Notes: a model not told the origin generated them from the letters alone. A stretch of 64,000 nt of DNA from Mycolicibacterium brisbanense (GCF_001570425.1 NZ_BCSX01000064.1:124001-188000), one strand, 5' to 3'; shown: positions 49,974 to 58,552, counted from the stretch's first letter. A program made the numbers and translations.

Positions 49974-50729
49974 ATGATCGCGATAGACCTCGCAGGACGC
50001 TCCGCAATCGTCACCGGAGCCGCTGCCGGAATCGGAGAGGCCATTGCCCGTAGCCTCACAGAAGCGGGCGCCCGCGTGATCGGCATAGACCGCCAACCCT
50101 TTTCGACGTTCACGCCCGACGTTGCGGTCGTCGGGGACATCACGGATGCACATATCCGGGCTCAAGCCCTTGATCTCCTCGCTGAGGAGCCGCTGGCCGA
50201 CGCCATCCTGGTCAACAACGCGGGCATCCAGTACGAGGAGCGGCTGTCGGTCACCTCAGAAGACCGCATGCGCGCGCTCTTCGAAGTCAACGTGTTCGCC
50301 GCACTGCGCATGACGGTGGAGTTCGCCGATCGCGTCGACCGAGCCGCGATAGTGAACACCGGGTCCATCCTCGGCTTCACCGGTGACCCATTCCTCGGGG
50401 TCTACAGCGTGTCCAAGGGTGCTGTCATCCAGCTGACCCGCTCCAGCGCGCTCGAATACGCTGGGCGCATTCGTGTAAACGCCATCTGCCCGGGTGCCAT
50501 CCGCACTCCGCTGACAACGCGGGCATGGGAGGCTACCGGGGACCCTGCGGAGGCCGAGCGTCGGATGTCCGCCGTCTACCCGGCCGGTCGGATCGGGGAA
50601 CCCTCCGAGGTCGGTCCACTCGCAGCCTTCCTCGCCAGTGACCTCGCTTCATTCATCACCGGCAGCTTCTTCCATGTCGACGGCGGCATCTTGGCTGCCA
50701 ATCCGGAGTGGGCGCTCGAGCGGCTGTGA
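49974..50729 (+). CDS. short-chain dehydrogenase/reductase of the GntR regulon
   Basis: 251 residues. Complete SDR: cofactor motif AIVTGAAAGIGEAIARSL, NNAGIQYEE, Ser in IVNTGSILGFTG, catalytic YSVSK, and RIRVNAICPGAIRTPL. The Asp after the second strand (IGIDRQP) suggests NAD rather than NADP preference. ATG 49974 follows CGAAAGGATCCCGCC. Under operator E and divergent from permease B. Probably oxidises a sugar or polyol intermediate of the regulon pathway (inference). Confidence 0.9.
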   Translation: MIAIDLAGRSAIVTGAAAGIGEAIARSLTEAGARVIGIDRQPFSTFTPDVAVVGDITDAHIRAQALDLLAEEPLADAILVNNAGIQYEERLSVTSEDRMRALFEVNVFAALRMTVEFADRVDRAAIVNTGSILGFTGDPFLGVYSVSKGAVIQLTRSSALEYAGRIRVNAICPGAIRTPLTTRAWEATGDPAEAERRMSAVYPAGRIGEPSEVGPLAAFLASDLASFITGSFFHVDGGILAANPEWALERL

Positions 50730-51037
50730 ACCGCGTTGTACGAACGACTCACGCTCTCAACGCGAGGCTGTTCATCTCTTCAGCGCCGCCGGTGGGCTTG
50801 ACGCATCTTGCCTCTCGGCGGGCTGGCCGAAGGGAAGAATCTCGATGAATGCAAGTCACGCAAGAGCATTCATCGACAACGAACAAGAAGCGAACGATGG
50901 AGAGCCGACGCCACCCGCGGGTCCAAGATCCGCGGTGACATCACCGGTAAGCTCAACGGCGCACCGAACATGCTGTCGACCCGCCAGATTGAGTGGTCGA
51001 CACGCTAGAAACCAACGGCGCGAAAGGAAACGGCAAC
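50730..51037. other. intergenic region with a hairpin
   Basis: 308 bp after the SDR gene. It includes a perfect 11-bp inverted repeat (50842-50876). A 66-codon frame (50808-51008) has no convincing start signal or recognisable pattern and is not called as a gene. Confidence 0.5.
50842..50876. repeat. perfect inverted repeat (hairpin)
   Basis: TCGATGAATGC (50842-50852), 13-base loop, GCATTCATCGA (50866-50876). No T-tract follows. It could be a U-tract-less terminator for the SDR transcript or an operator for the next gene. Confidence 0.6.
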
Positions 51038-51241
51038 TTGGACACCGTATTCAATGCCGTGCTCGCGCACCCGCAGATCCTCCTCGGTGTTCTCGCCGGT
51101 GTCGTCATCACGGCCGTGATCCACGCCATCCGCCGCATCCGCCGGCTCATCACCACCGCGATCGTCCTGGCGGTCGCCGGAGGAGGCGCCACCGGAATCA
51201 CCACCCACGCCGCTCTGCAGAATCTATTGCCCTGGCACTGA
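51038..51241 (+). CDS. small membrane protein, hypothetical
   Basis: 67 residues from a TTG at 51038, preceded by AAAGGAAACGGCAAC. Two hydrophobic stretches (LLGVLAGVVITAVIHAI and ITTAIVLAVAGGGATGITTH) flank a basic turn RRIRRL. A GTG at 50993 in the same frame is an alternative. Function unknown. Confidence 0.55.
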   Translation: MDTVFNAVLAHPQILLGVLAGVVITAVIHAIRRIRRLITTAIVLAVAGGGATGITTHAALQNLLPWH

Positions 51242-51397
51242 ACGACCTGCCGCACGGCTCACATTGCTGTGGCCGTCACGAGGCGATGGAGCCTGTCGAT
51301 TCTTCGCGAATAATCTGCCGAAGTGTCAATTCCCGGGATGCGGGCCGCCGCGCTGAGTAAACTTCGCGTGCCTGGTCTCGGCGATGGTAGGGGCGCG

Positions 51398-51472
51398 ATG
51401 ACACAAGTTCTGCCGCAAGCTCATCACGAACCGCAGCGGGTGAGCGTGGTGCGTGAAGACGGTGGCTCATGA
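51398..51472 (+). CDS. 24-residue small ORF translationally coupled to the DUF4239 gene
   Basis: ATG 51398 after GGTAGGGGCGCG; reads MTQVLPQAHHEP and ends VVREDGGS, then TGA. The stop overlaps the next ATG (ATGA), which is the pattern of a coupled leader peptide. Not long enough for homology. May act as a cis-acting leader controlling DUF4239 translation (inference). Confidence 0.45.
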   Translation: MTQVLPQAHHEPQRVSVVREDGGS

Positions 51473-52263
51473 GTCGTTGGTTGTTGACGAACGTCCCGTC
51501 GTGGTTGTTGTTGCTGGGGCTCGTTGTCCTCGTCGCGGGCGGAGCGCTGCTGCTGTTGTTCGTTGTCCGGCACCGGTTCCCGCGGCTGGAGGAGGGCGCG
51601 CACAACCATGTCACGTTGTTCGCCTTCAGCTTTATCGGATTCATGTTCGCGATCCTGGTCACCTTCTTCACCAACACGTTTTGGGGTCAGATCAACGATG
51701 CCGACTCCGAGGTGCGGACCGAGTCGGCGACCGGGCTGCAGCTGGCCGGGGACCTCGGCGTGTTCGACAAGGCCGACAGCGACCGGATTCGCGAGAGCCT
51801 TCTCGAATACCAACGCGCGGCTATAGCGGAGTGGCCAGAAGCCGCGGGTGGCAACTTCTCGCCGGAAGCCAACAGCGCTCTGGCACGGGTCTACACCGCG
51901 TATCGACAAGTCCAGCCGCACAACGATATTCAAACCAAATCGGTTGATACCTCCATAGCCAACCTGGACAGCATCCGCCTGTCGCGCACCGAGCGGATAC
52001 TGCAAGCCCGGGTTGATGTCGGCCCACCCTGGTCGCTGTGGGTCGTCATCTTGCTGACCAGTGGCTTGGTCCTTGGCTGCGCGATCATCTATGGCGTCGA
52101 GAAACCCGGCATGCACTACGCAATGGTCGCGAGTTTGGGTGTGCTGATTGCTGCGGCACTGTTCATGGTCTTGGAGTTTTCGCATCCGTACATCGGCGAA
52201 CTGGCGACGTCCCCGGAACCGCTGCACGAGGTCATCCAGGTGCTCTCGAACCCACCGGCGTAG
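51469..52263 (+). CDS. DUF4239 (bestrophin-like) membrane protein
   Basis: 264 residues with four predicted helices: two in the N-terminus (WLLLLGLVVLVAGGALLLLF and LFAFSFIGFMFAILVTFFTN) and two in the C-terminus (LWVVILLTSGLVLGCAIIYG and MVASLGVLIAAALFMVLEF). The long middle loop is acidic and helical (DKADSDRIRESLLEYQRAAI). This layout is typical of DUF4239, common in mycobacteria and actinobacteria, function unknown. ATG overlaps the stop of the preceding small ORF. Confidence 0.85.
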   Translation: MSRWLLTNVPSWLLLLGLVVLVAGGALLLLFVVRHRFPRLEEGAHNHVTLFAFSFIGFMFAILVTFFTNTFWGQINDADSEVRTESATGLQLAGDLGVFDKADSDRIRESLLEYQRAAIAEWPEAAGGNFSPEANSALARVYTAYRQVQPHNDIQTKSVDTSIANLDSIRLSRTERILQARVDVGPPWSLWVVILLTSGLVLGCAIIYGVEKPGMHYAMVASLGVLIAAALFMVLEFSHPYIGELATSPEPLHEVIQVLSNPPA

Positions 52264-52388
52264 TCGACGCACCGAGCGTCCACAGTGCGACGACGCGCCC
52301 GCGCTGTCCCGATTCCGCCATGGTCGGGAGCGCAGGGCAAACCCCGGTCACGTAGTTACCGGTGCGTCAGTTATGCCACACTCATCGA

Positions 52389-53228
52389 ATGACGCACTCG
52401 GATCCGCGTACTGACGACTCGCTTCCCGCGAAGACGGCGAATCAGGATGCCAGCGAAGCGGCGGACCTGGTCGTGGCTGCCGCCGCGGGGGACCGGCAGA
52501 TCAGCGCCACCGAACTCGGTCGGAGGCTCCTCGCGGTCAGCCGCACCGTCGCCGACGAGGACGAACTGCTCAGCTTGCTGCAGAATCTCGCCCAAATTGC
52601 CCAGCAGACGATTCCCGGCGCCGACAGCACCGGCGTGACCATCGATCTGGCCAGGCAAACCTACACAGCTGTGCACACCGACCAGCGCACTCTACGGGTC
52701 GACACCGAACAGTACGAATGTGGCGAGGGCCCTTGCCTGCAAGCGGCCCGCACCGGCCAGATCGTGCTCGTGGATTTCGGACAAGCCGCAGCAATATGGC
52801 CCCGGTTCGCCGCCGCCGCGCAAGCCGAGGGCATTCTCAGTTTTCTCGCCGCGCCGCTGATCACCAAGGATCAAACGCTCGGCTCCCTCAACTTGTATGG
52901 CCGGTCGCCGTCGGCGTTCGATAGCTTCGACGTCGAAATCCTGGATCTGTTGACCGAAGCGGTGTCTCGTGCGATCGGTGACTTCGCGCGCTTCCGTTCG
53001 GCCAGCGATGTGGCGACCGGACTCCAGCGCGCCTTGGAGACACGCGCGCCCATCGAACAGGCCAAGGGAATGTTGATGGCTATGCACGCAATCGATGCCG
53101 ATGAGGCCTTCGCGCGGTTGCGTCGGGAAAGCCAGAATACGAACGTTCCGCTGCGCATTGTGGCCACTCGTCTCGTGCGACAGCTAACGTCGCCGCCCGT
53201 CCCGGAAACCGATGGTGAGGCCGTCTGA
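52389..53228 (+). CDS. GAF-ANTAR RNA-binding regulator
   Basis: 279 residues. Central GAF sensor domain (ADSTGVTIDLARQTYTAVHT, EQYECGEGPCLQAARTG, FLAAPLITKDQTLGSLNLYG) and a C-terminal ANTAR domain (RAPIEQAKGMLMAMHAIDAD, then FARLRRESQNTNVPLRIVA). ANTAR proteins bind paired hairpins in mRNA leaders and cause antitermination. ATG 52389 is chosen; the frame extends upstream to 52362. Monocistronic. The RNA target is not identifiable here. Confidence 0.92.
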   Translation: MTHSDPRTDDSLPAKTANQDASEAADLVVAAAAGDRQISATELGRRLLAVSRTVADEDELLSLLQNLAQIAQQTIPGADSTGVTIDLARQTYTAVHTDQRTLRVDTEQYECGEGPCLQAARTGQIVLVDFGQAAAIWPRFAAAAQAEGILSFLAAPLITKDQTLGSLNLYGRSPSAFDSFDVEILDLLTEAVSRAIGDFARFRSASDVATGLQRALETRAPIEQAKGMLMAMHAIDADEAFARLRRESQNTNVPLRIVATRLVRQLTSPPVPETDGEAV

Positions 53229-53646
53229 GCGTCCGTATCGCGCGATGTTGGCCCGCGTGCAGTGCCATGAGAATCGGGCTGTTGACAACCTCGGCGATGG
53301 AGTCGGCGACGCGGGATCGGCGCTGGGTTCTCAACGCCGAGGCTGCGGTCCTGAGCATCGCCTTGTGCAGGACCTCGATGCAGCCCGTCGTAGCCCTCAC
53401 CGTCGCGTGGTGTGCCCGCTGAGCGGCTGACGCAAACGCCCGGGTGCGCTGATCGCACTGTTCGATCCAACGTGCGGCGCGATGCCGCGATCGCCCGAGA
53501 CGGCTGGGCCACTGACCTGACGTACATTGCGCAACCAATGGAATCGAAGGCTTCTTGCGAACCGCCTTGTCTGCGTTGATGATCAGGACGCTCCGTTGCC
53601 GACCAGGGACCGGGCGGGTGGCATGACTGCTCAGACGCTGCAGCCC
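53229..53646. other. intergenic, no gene supported
   Basis: 418 bp between the GAF-ANTAR gene and the convergent secreted-protein gene. The frames here on the minus strand (53080-53538) overlap the GAF-ANTAR gene in antisense and have no motif. No clear terminator or repeat seen. Confidence 0.5.
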
Positions 53647-54165
53647 CTACGAAGTCACGATTGGCGGCATCCACGGAACTCCGGGTGAACCGACGCAGGT
53701 GAGTGGCTCAACCGAACCCCACTTGTTCCCTCTGTTCCGCTTCTGGCTGTCGTTATAGGTGGTGCCGCTCGCATAGCCGTTGTCATCGATGGTGCCGGTG
53801 TACTGGTTCCAGTCGCTCGATCCCGGGTGCGGGTCCCAATCGGCTTTGAAGTGAATAGTGTTGCCCTCAATCGCGCCGTCGGTCACCGTGCCTGTCGTCA
53901 CGGCCGGTGGCTGGCCGAAGAGTGAGTAGTTCAACTTGTACTGAATGTGCTGCTGTGACGGAGCTGGTCCGTCCCACCCATCCATCTCCACCACGATGTC
54001 GTTGTCCTGGTTGATGACAAAACTTCCCGCAGGGAGCACCCACCCACCGCAGAAGGGGGCCAGTGGAACTGACGGCTTCGCGGACGCGGATGCCGGCATC
54101 GTGAGGGCCACCGTTAGACCCACTGCCGTGGCGACGGAAGCGATCCGAGTTTTGGTGAAAGTCAT
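53647..54165 (-). CDS. secreted protein, hypothetical
   Basis: 172 residues. Signal peptide MTFTKTRIASVATAVGLTVA with cleavage after ASASA|KPSVPL. The mature beta-rich sequence contains GSFVINQDNDIVVEMDGWDG, IHFKADWDPHPGSSDWNQYT, and two Cys (FCGGW, LTCVG). The layout resembles small mycobacterial exported beta-barrel-like proteins. ATG 54165 follows CAGGAGAGAGCGCTG. Function unknown. Confidence 0.75.
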   Translation of the reverse strand: MTFTKTRIASVATAVGLTVALTMPASASAKPSVPLAPFCGGWVLPAGSFVINQDNDIVVEMDGWDGPAPSQQHIQYKLNYSLFGQPPAVTTGTVTDGAIEGNTIHFKADWDPHPGSSDWNQYTGTIDDNGYASGTTYNDSQKRNRGNKWGSVEPLTCVGSPGVPWMPPIVTS

Positions 54166-54425
54166 CAGCGCTCTCTCCTGTTATGCGGTCTCCCAACCCC
54201 CGTTCTGTCATGATCGGATGAGCTGCAGCTGGCGCATGCAGTAGTTGACTACTCCAATTGCGCCGTCACACGGTCGTCCGGCCAGACGCGTGCCCTTCGA
54301 GCCGTTCGGCGGCGCGGATTAGCGCTGCGCGGCACGCACGGTTCTGCTTGCTGGCCGACACGTACAAACGGGATCGAAAACACGATGCTCCGGTCCTAGC
54401 CCTTCGTGATCGGCGAGCTATGGCA

Positions 54426-54899
54426 TCAGGAGTGGGGTATCGATTCGACGGCCACGCGAGGTTCTAATCGGCGCGCGAGCCTGCGATGCAAGTCGCCCTC
54501 CAGGAACCGCCGAAGCGGGCTGGCGGTCGACGTTTCCATCAGAACCCGAGTCGCGCCGCGTAGACGAACAATTCGCGTGATCGCACGGTCGGCGTGGCGG
54601 GTGACGACGATCTGACCGTCCACGTCGATACCCGCGCGACGCAGCCGGTCGACGGTCTTGGTGATCCCGGTGTTGGCCGCCGCCGATTCTCGCGCAGTGG
54701 GCATGAGACCAGGGTTGGGCATTCCGAGGGAATAACCGTGAATCTTCAGCGGCACAACAACTGTCGCGGTGCGGCCTGCGGCGCGAGCGGCTTTGAATAG
54801 TGCGTCGGACGCGGGGGCGCCGGGCCGTAGGACGACGACGACGTCGCGCGGTGATGTGGGTTGCTGATCGCCGCGGCGGCGTTTGAATAGCGTGGTCAT
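54426..54899 (-). CDS. USP-like protein coupled to an APC permease
   Basis: 157 residues. A universal-stress-protein-like alpha/beta fold is suggested by DVVVVLRPGAPASDALFKAA, RAAGRTATVVVPLKIHGYSL, and a C-terminal RATRVLMETS segment; the canonical glycine-rich ATP loop is missing. It begins MTTLFKRRRGDQQ. ATG 54899 overlaps the permease stop (ATGA), so the two proteins are made together; such USP domains are often cytosolic regulators of permeases. Confidence 0.65.
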   Translation of the reverse strand: MTTLFKRRRGDQQPTSPRDVVVVLRPGAPASDALFKAARAAGRTATVVVPLKIHGYSLGMPNPGLMPTARESAAANTGITKTVDRLRRAGIDVDGQIVVTRHADRAITRIVRLRGATRVLMETSTASPLRRFLEGDLHRRLARRLEPRVAVESIPHS

Positions 54900-56386
54900 A
54901 CAGGTTCCGGTTCAGGTTCGGGCGCGATCGTTGTGATGAGTGCCTGTGCGGTCTGTGTGCGTCGGTCGGTGATGCGGCGCCACATGTGCAGGGGGACGTA
55001 CGCGGCGAGGATCAGGACGCCAACGAAGAACAGGGTGTGGCTGGAGGTGCCGACGACGATGGAGGGGCTGTTCCAGCCGCCGAAGAGCCACAGCACGAGG
55101 ACGAACAATCCGATGGCGAGGGAGAGCCAGCGCATGAAGCAGGGCAGTCGCACCGGGCGGTGCACCGATGGACGGGTTTGGCGGTGGGCGAAGTAGGCGA
55201 AGAACACGAGACCGGCGGAGAACAGATAGCCCATGTTGGAGAAGATGTAGATGCGCAGGGGGCTGCCGAACAACAGGACCAGGAACGAGCAGACCACGTT
55301 GAAGGCCATGGCACGGGCTGGCACGCCGTGGGTGTTGAGGCGGCCGAACCAGCGCGGCAGCATGCCGTCCTCGGACGCTTGATACAGCGAGCGGGCGCAG
55401 CCCATGATCGCGTTGAGTACCGAGAGCAGCAGGGCCACGATGAGGGGCAGGCCAAGGGCCCATTCCACCCAGCCGCCGGTGGTGCCGGTGACGCCGGTGA
55501 TCAGCGCGGAGAAAATGGTGAGCGGGTCGGCGTCCTTCGCCACTCCGAGCACCGCAACCAAAGCGACAGCCATGAACACGAAGATGAAGAATCCGTAGAT
55601 GCCTTCCATGGTCATGGCGATTTTTGCGTCGCGCGCCGGGTTGCGGCATTCACCGAGATAGCAGGCGGCGGCCTCCATGGCGAGCACCGACCAGGTCATG
55701 ACGAACATCCAGGCGAGGATGAGGGTAGGGCTGCCGGTGACACCAGGGGCGAAGTGGAATCCGGCGAGGTTGCTGAGGTGTATCGAGCTCGGGTGGAACA
55801 GCGGCAGGAGGATGAGCAACGTCAGCGGCGCCATGGACACGATGCCCAGGATGGTGGCGAATTCCGCGCCGAGCTTGATGCCGAAGTAGGCGGGGACATA
55901 CATGATGGCGATGGCGACCACGGAGATGATCAGGACCGCCAAGGAGATCGGACTACCCAATCCGCCGAACGGCAGAAACGACGGGCCCTGGGGTATGGAG
56001 AACAGTTGGGTGATGTAGGCCGACGCCAGAATCATGTTGATGGGCGCTACCGGGAACCAGCCGAGCCAGTAGGCCCAGGCCGACAGTCCGCCGAGGTGGG
56101 TGGCGGTGGTGGGGTGGACCAGTTCGAAAGATTCGGTGGTGTACGACGGCAGTCCGCCGGTGCGGTGCGGCATGACGGCGGCAAGTTCGGCGGCGAACAG
56201 ACACAACAGCACGCCGATCGCGGTCGTGACGGCCAGTAAAGGTATCGCAGCGGCCCCTAGGGCCTGCACGGCCGGCGGATCGATCCCGGTGACCAGGATG
56301 GGGCCGGCCAAACCGATGACGAAGGCGCCCCACCAGTTGGTGCCTTTGTGCAGTTTGGGTTCTTGGCCAACGGGGGTCGACGTCAT
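54896..56386 (-). CDS. APC-superfamily permease C
   Basis: 496 residues with about 12 helices. N-terminal KGTNWWGAFVIGLAGPILVT and ELAAVMPHRTGGLPSYTTES; ACYLGECRNPARDAKIAMTM and YQASEDGMLPRWFGRLNTHG are the conserved loops. The C-terminus is a Pro-Glu tail. Not preceded by the GntR operator found in 44053-49935, so it is independent of that regulon. Coupled to the USP-like gene. Confidence 0.87.
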   Translation of the reverse strand: MTSTPVGQEPKLHKGTNWWGAFVIGLAGPILVTGIDPPAVQALGAAAIPLLAVTTAIGVLLCLFAAELAAVMPHRTGGLPSYTTESFELVHPTTATHLGGLSAWAYWLGWFPVAPINMILASAYITQLFSIPQGPSFLPFGGLGSPISLAVLIISVVAIAIMYVPAYFGIKLGAEFATILGIVSMAPLTLLILLPLFHPSSIHLSNLAGFHFAPGVTGSPTLILAWMFVMTWSVLAMEAAACYLGECRNPARDAKIAMTMEGIYGFFIFVFMAVALVAVLGVAKDADPLTIFSALITGVTGTTGGWVEWALGLPLIVALLLSVLNAIMGCARSLYQASEDGMLPRWFGRLNTHGVPARAMAFNVVCSFLVLLFGSPLRIYIFSNMGYLFSAGLVFFAYFAHRQTRPSVHRPVRLPCFMRWLSLAIGLFVLVLWLFGGWNSPSIVVGTSSHTLFFVGVLILAAYVPLHMWRRITDRRTQTAQALITTIAPEPEPEPV

Positions 56387-57133
56387 GTCGGAGTCCCTTC
56401 GCGGGCGCTGCGGCGTGCAGCGGACGAACGCACCTCAGCGGTGTGATGTGGAGCACAGTACCCATGTTTCGCAGCAAGAAACAGAATTTAATCTTGTGAA
56501 AAAGCTGTACGCCAGAGTCGCCCGAGATGCTGCGGCGCCCTGGCCGGCGGCGGCCGTCTTCGCCGAACCTTGACAAGGCAAAGACCTTACGTCGCAACAA
56601 CCTCCAATCCGAGACCGCGGCGCGCATTCATCCCGGGCCCGCCTGGCGAGAAAAAGATGGTCGAGGTACCGGTTCTCGCTGCTACCGTTGATCGCATGTC
56701 TGTGACCCGCAACGACTATTTGCTGGCCGGGATGCATCGTGCATCTACGGCGGCTCTGTCATGTGCGGGGACGGTCGGCATTGGTGCCGACGTCCGGGTG
56801 GGCGAAAGCCTCCGCAACAGCGAAAGCCGCGCCAGGCACTTCCGGAAATCTCATAAATCTCTCACGCTGTCCGTTCGCCCTGCTAGGAACGTCGCCCGAC
56901 ATTCCTAGCCTTTGTTGTGCTCAATTGTGTTGCAGAGCAGCACTATTCGGTCAGAATATGGGTTTACAACCACGGCTATGCGTAGCATCATCAGAAGCCG
57001 CGCAACCCGGTGGCCGACATTGCCGACGTCGCGCAAAACTCGAAACATGCTGTCCAGCAACGTAAGCCGCGGACTGCTGTCCCGGGCAACCCACTTGCGT
57101 CCGCGACGATAACCAGAAAGGAGGCACGCGGCC
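56387..57133. other. long intergenic region, no protein gene supported
   Basis: 747 bp upstream of permease C (left-going) and the HNH gene (right-going). Frames here are arginine/serine-rich and look non-coding. Contains a stem-loop at 56882-56909 followed by a T-rich stretch. It could encode a small RNA, but no promoter was firmly identified. Confidence 0.45.
56882..56909 (+). terminator. stem-loop with T-rich tail, possible terminator of an unannotated transcript
   Basis: GCTAGGAACGTCG and CGACATTCCTAGC pair over 13 bp with one mismatch and a very short loop, then CTTTGTTGTG. It is not downstream of any called gene on the plus strand, so it may end a non-coding RNA from 56570-56880. Confidence 0.4.
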
Positions 57134-57619
57134 ATGCCGATTCAGGCCCCCAACCTGACCGTAGAGGTCTACAACGCCGACTACCGCGTGCTGTCCCGAA
57201 TACCATGGCAGGACGCGATCCAGCTGATCCTGCGTGACGCCGTTTACGTCATCGATCGCCACAGCCCGGCCGTGCACATCCACGGCCCATCGCTGGTGAT
57301 CGAGCTGCCCATGTCGGTTGCTTTGCGTGACTACGTGCACATTCCCTACCGGCCCAACGAACGTGCGACGCGCGAAGGGATCCTGCGCCGCGACCGCAGC
57401 ACCTGTGTGTACTGCTCCGGAAGCGCTCAGACTGTCGATCATGTGCTGCCCAGAAGTCGCGGCGGATCTGACTCTTGGCTGAATTTGGTGGCTGCGTGCC
57501 AAGCATGCAACGGTCTCAAGGGCGACCGCACCCCGCAGGAAGCGGGAATGCGGATGATCAGGGAACCGTTCGAGCCTCGGCAGCGCGATAGGTTCAGGCG
57601 AGCTCCTGCACCGGTGTGA
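57134..57619 (+). CDS. HNH endonuclease-domain protein
   Basis: 161 residues. HNH motif with zinc cysteines: STCVYCSGSAQTVDHVLPRS, RGGSDSWLNLVAACQACN, GLKGDRTPQEAG. The N-terminal 80 residues (VEVYNADYRVLSRIPWQDAI) form a separate domain seen in many mycobacterial standalone HNH proteins. ATG 57134 with GAAAGGAGG in front. Precedes two tRNA genes; no phage genes nearby. May be a nicking or restriction-like nuclease. Confidence 0.85.
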   Translation: MPIQAPNLTVEVYNADYRVLSRIPWQDAIQLILRDAVYVIDRHSPAVHIHGPSLVIELPMSVALRDYVHIPYRPNERATREGILRRDRSTCVYCSGSAQTVDHVLPRSRGGSDSWLNLVAACQACNGLKGDRTPQEAGMRMIREPFEPRQRDRFRRAPAPV

Positions 57620-57689
57620 GGCTCGCACCCGGCGGGCGGGGCGGACGAGCCATGCTCAACTCCCCGCCCGCTCACCACACCACAATCAT

Positions 57690-57765
57690 GGCGGCCGTGG
57701 TGTAACGGAAACACAGTGGCTTGTGGTGCCACAGTTGATGGGTTCAACTCCCTCTGGTCGCCCCA
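57690..57765 (+). tRNA. tRNA-His (GTG)
   Basis: Acceptor stem GGCGGCCG / TGGTCGCC with the extra G-1:C73 pair typical of histidine tRNA, anticodon stem GTGGC/GCCAC, loop TTGTGGT with anticodon GTG at 57723-57725, T-arm GGGTTCAACTCCC and encoded CCA. Confidence 0.95.
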
Positions 57766-57767
57766 AT

Positions 57768-57839
57768 ACCCCTGTAGCTCAACGGATAGAGCGACAGCCT
57801 ACGAAGCTGAGGATGGAAGTTCGATTCTTCTCAGGGGTA
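57768..57839 (+). tRNA. tRNA-Arg (ACG)
   Basis: Acceptor ACCCCTG / CAGGGGT, D-arm AGCTCAACGGATAGAGC, anticodon loop CTACGAA with anticodon ACG (inosine-modified in vivo), T-arm AGTTCGATTCTT. CCA is not encoded. It begins two bases after tRNA-His, so both are one transcript. Confidence 0.93.
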
Positions 57840-57904
57840 CTTCCGCCGACACGTCCCGGTGGTCGTGCATTCGACGCGCGCACCGACACCACCAGCGATA
57901 GCGC

Positions 57905-58429
57905 TCAGACGTTGCCGAACGTCGTGACGGCGTCAGCGGTGGCGACAAACCCGTTGTACTCGTCTCCTGAGCCCATCCGGCAGGCCAGCGCGATGGTGTC
58001 GGTCCACACGCAGATCGCATCGTCGAATGCGTACGCGGTGTCCTTTGGCAGCAGATTGATCGGGTGTCCCTCGAACTGGGGAACGCCGGCCGATTGTGGT
58101 GCGTCACCGTGGCTGAATTTCACCGGGGTGACGATGTTGCCCGACTCGAAGAGGTTCACCCAGTTCGTCCCGTCAGGCGTACCGACCAGCGGCCCAGTGC
58201 AGTCCACCGCATACATCGCACGGTGATTCGACGACGTGCAATACAACCCGCTCGGCGTGCGGAATCCCCGCACCGAATACGCCACGCCGGGCCGCACCGT
58301 GTAATCGGCCTCGGCCACCTTGGGATAGGACGAGAAATCGGGAACGTCCGGCGCCGCGTGCGCGGGAACCGCGGACACCGCGCCGAGCACGACCAAACCT
58401 CCGGCCAACGCCGGCAGGATCCTATTCAT
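57905..58429 (-). CDS. secreted protein, hypothetical
   Basis: 174 residues from ATG 58429. Signal peptide MNRILPALAGGLVVLGAVSA with cleavage after AHA|APDVPD. Mature part has four Cys (LYCTSS, VDCTGP, ICVWTD, LACRMG), probably two disulfides, with the pattern FRTPSGLYCTSSNHRAMYAV and DDAICVWTDTIALACRMGSG near the end. Similar exported proteins with this Cys layout are found in mycobacteria; function unknown. Confidence 0.8.
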   Translation of the reverse strand: MNRILPALAGGLVVLGAVSAVPAHAAPDVPDFSSYPKVAEADYTVRPGVAYSVRGFRTPSGLYCTSSNHRAMYAVDCTGPLVGTPDGTNWVNLFESGNIVTPVKFSHGDAPQSAGVPQFEGHPINLLPKDTAYAFDDAICVWTDTIALACRMGSGDEYNGFVATADAVTTFGNV

Positions 58430-58552
58430 ACCGTCTATTCTCACTGCCTGTTCGGGCGGCGACTCGCACCAATTCGGCCGCTGACGGCGTCACACTCGAG
58501 TGGTTTCACCTCGTAGTAGCGTTCCGCGACGCTGAGCAGGCCATCGATGGCA

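Noticed and set aside
50808..51008. 66-codon frame after the SDR gene
   Set aside because: No good ribosome binding site, no recognisable motif, and it spans the inverted repeat at 50842-50876.
53080..53538. 152-codon minus-strand frame after the GAF-ANTAR gene
   Set aside because: Half of it is antisense to the GAF-ANTAR gene; the rest has no family resemblance.
54986..56239. 417-codon plus-strand frame opposite permease C
   Set aside because: Glu/His/Asp-rich antisense shadow of a membrane protein gene, typical of GC-rich reverse frames.
57690..57839. tRNA genes as a phage or island attachment site next to an HNH gene
   Set aside because: No integrase, no repeated tRNA 3' end, and no phage genes nearby; the HNH protein is a standalone type common in mycobacteria.
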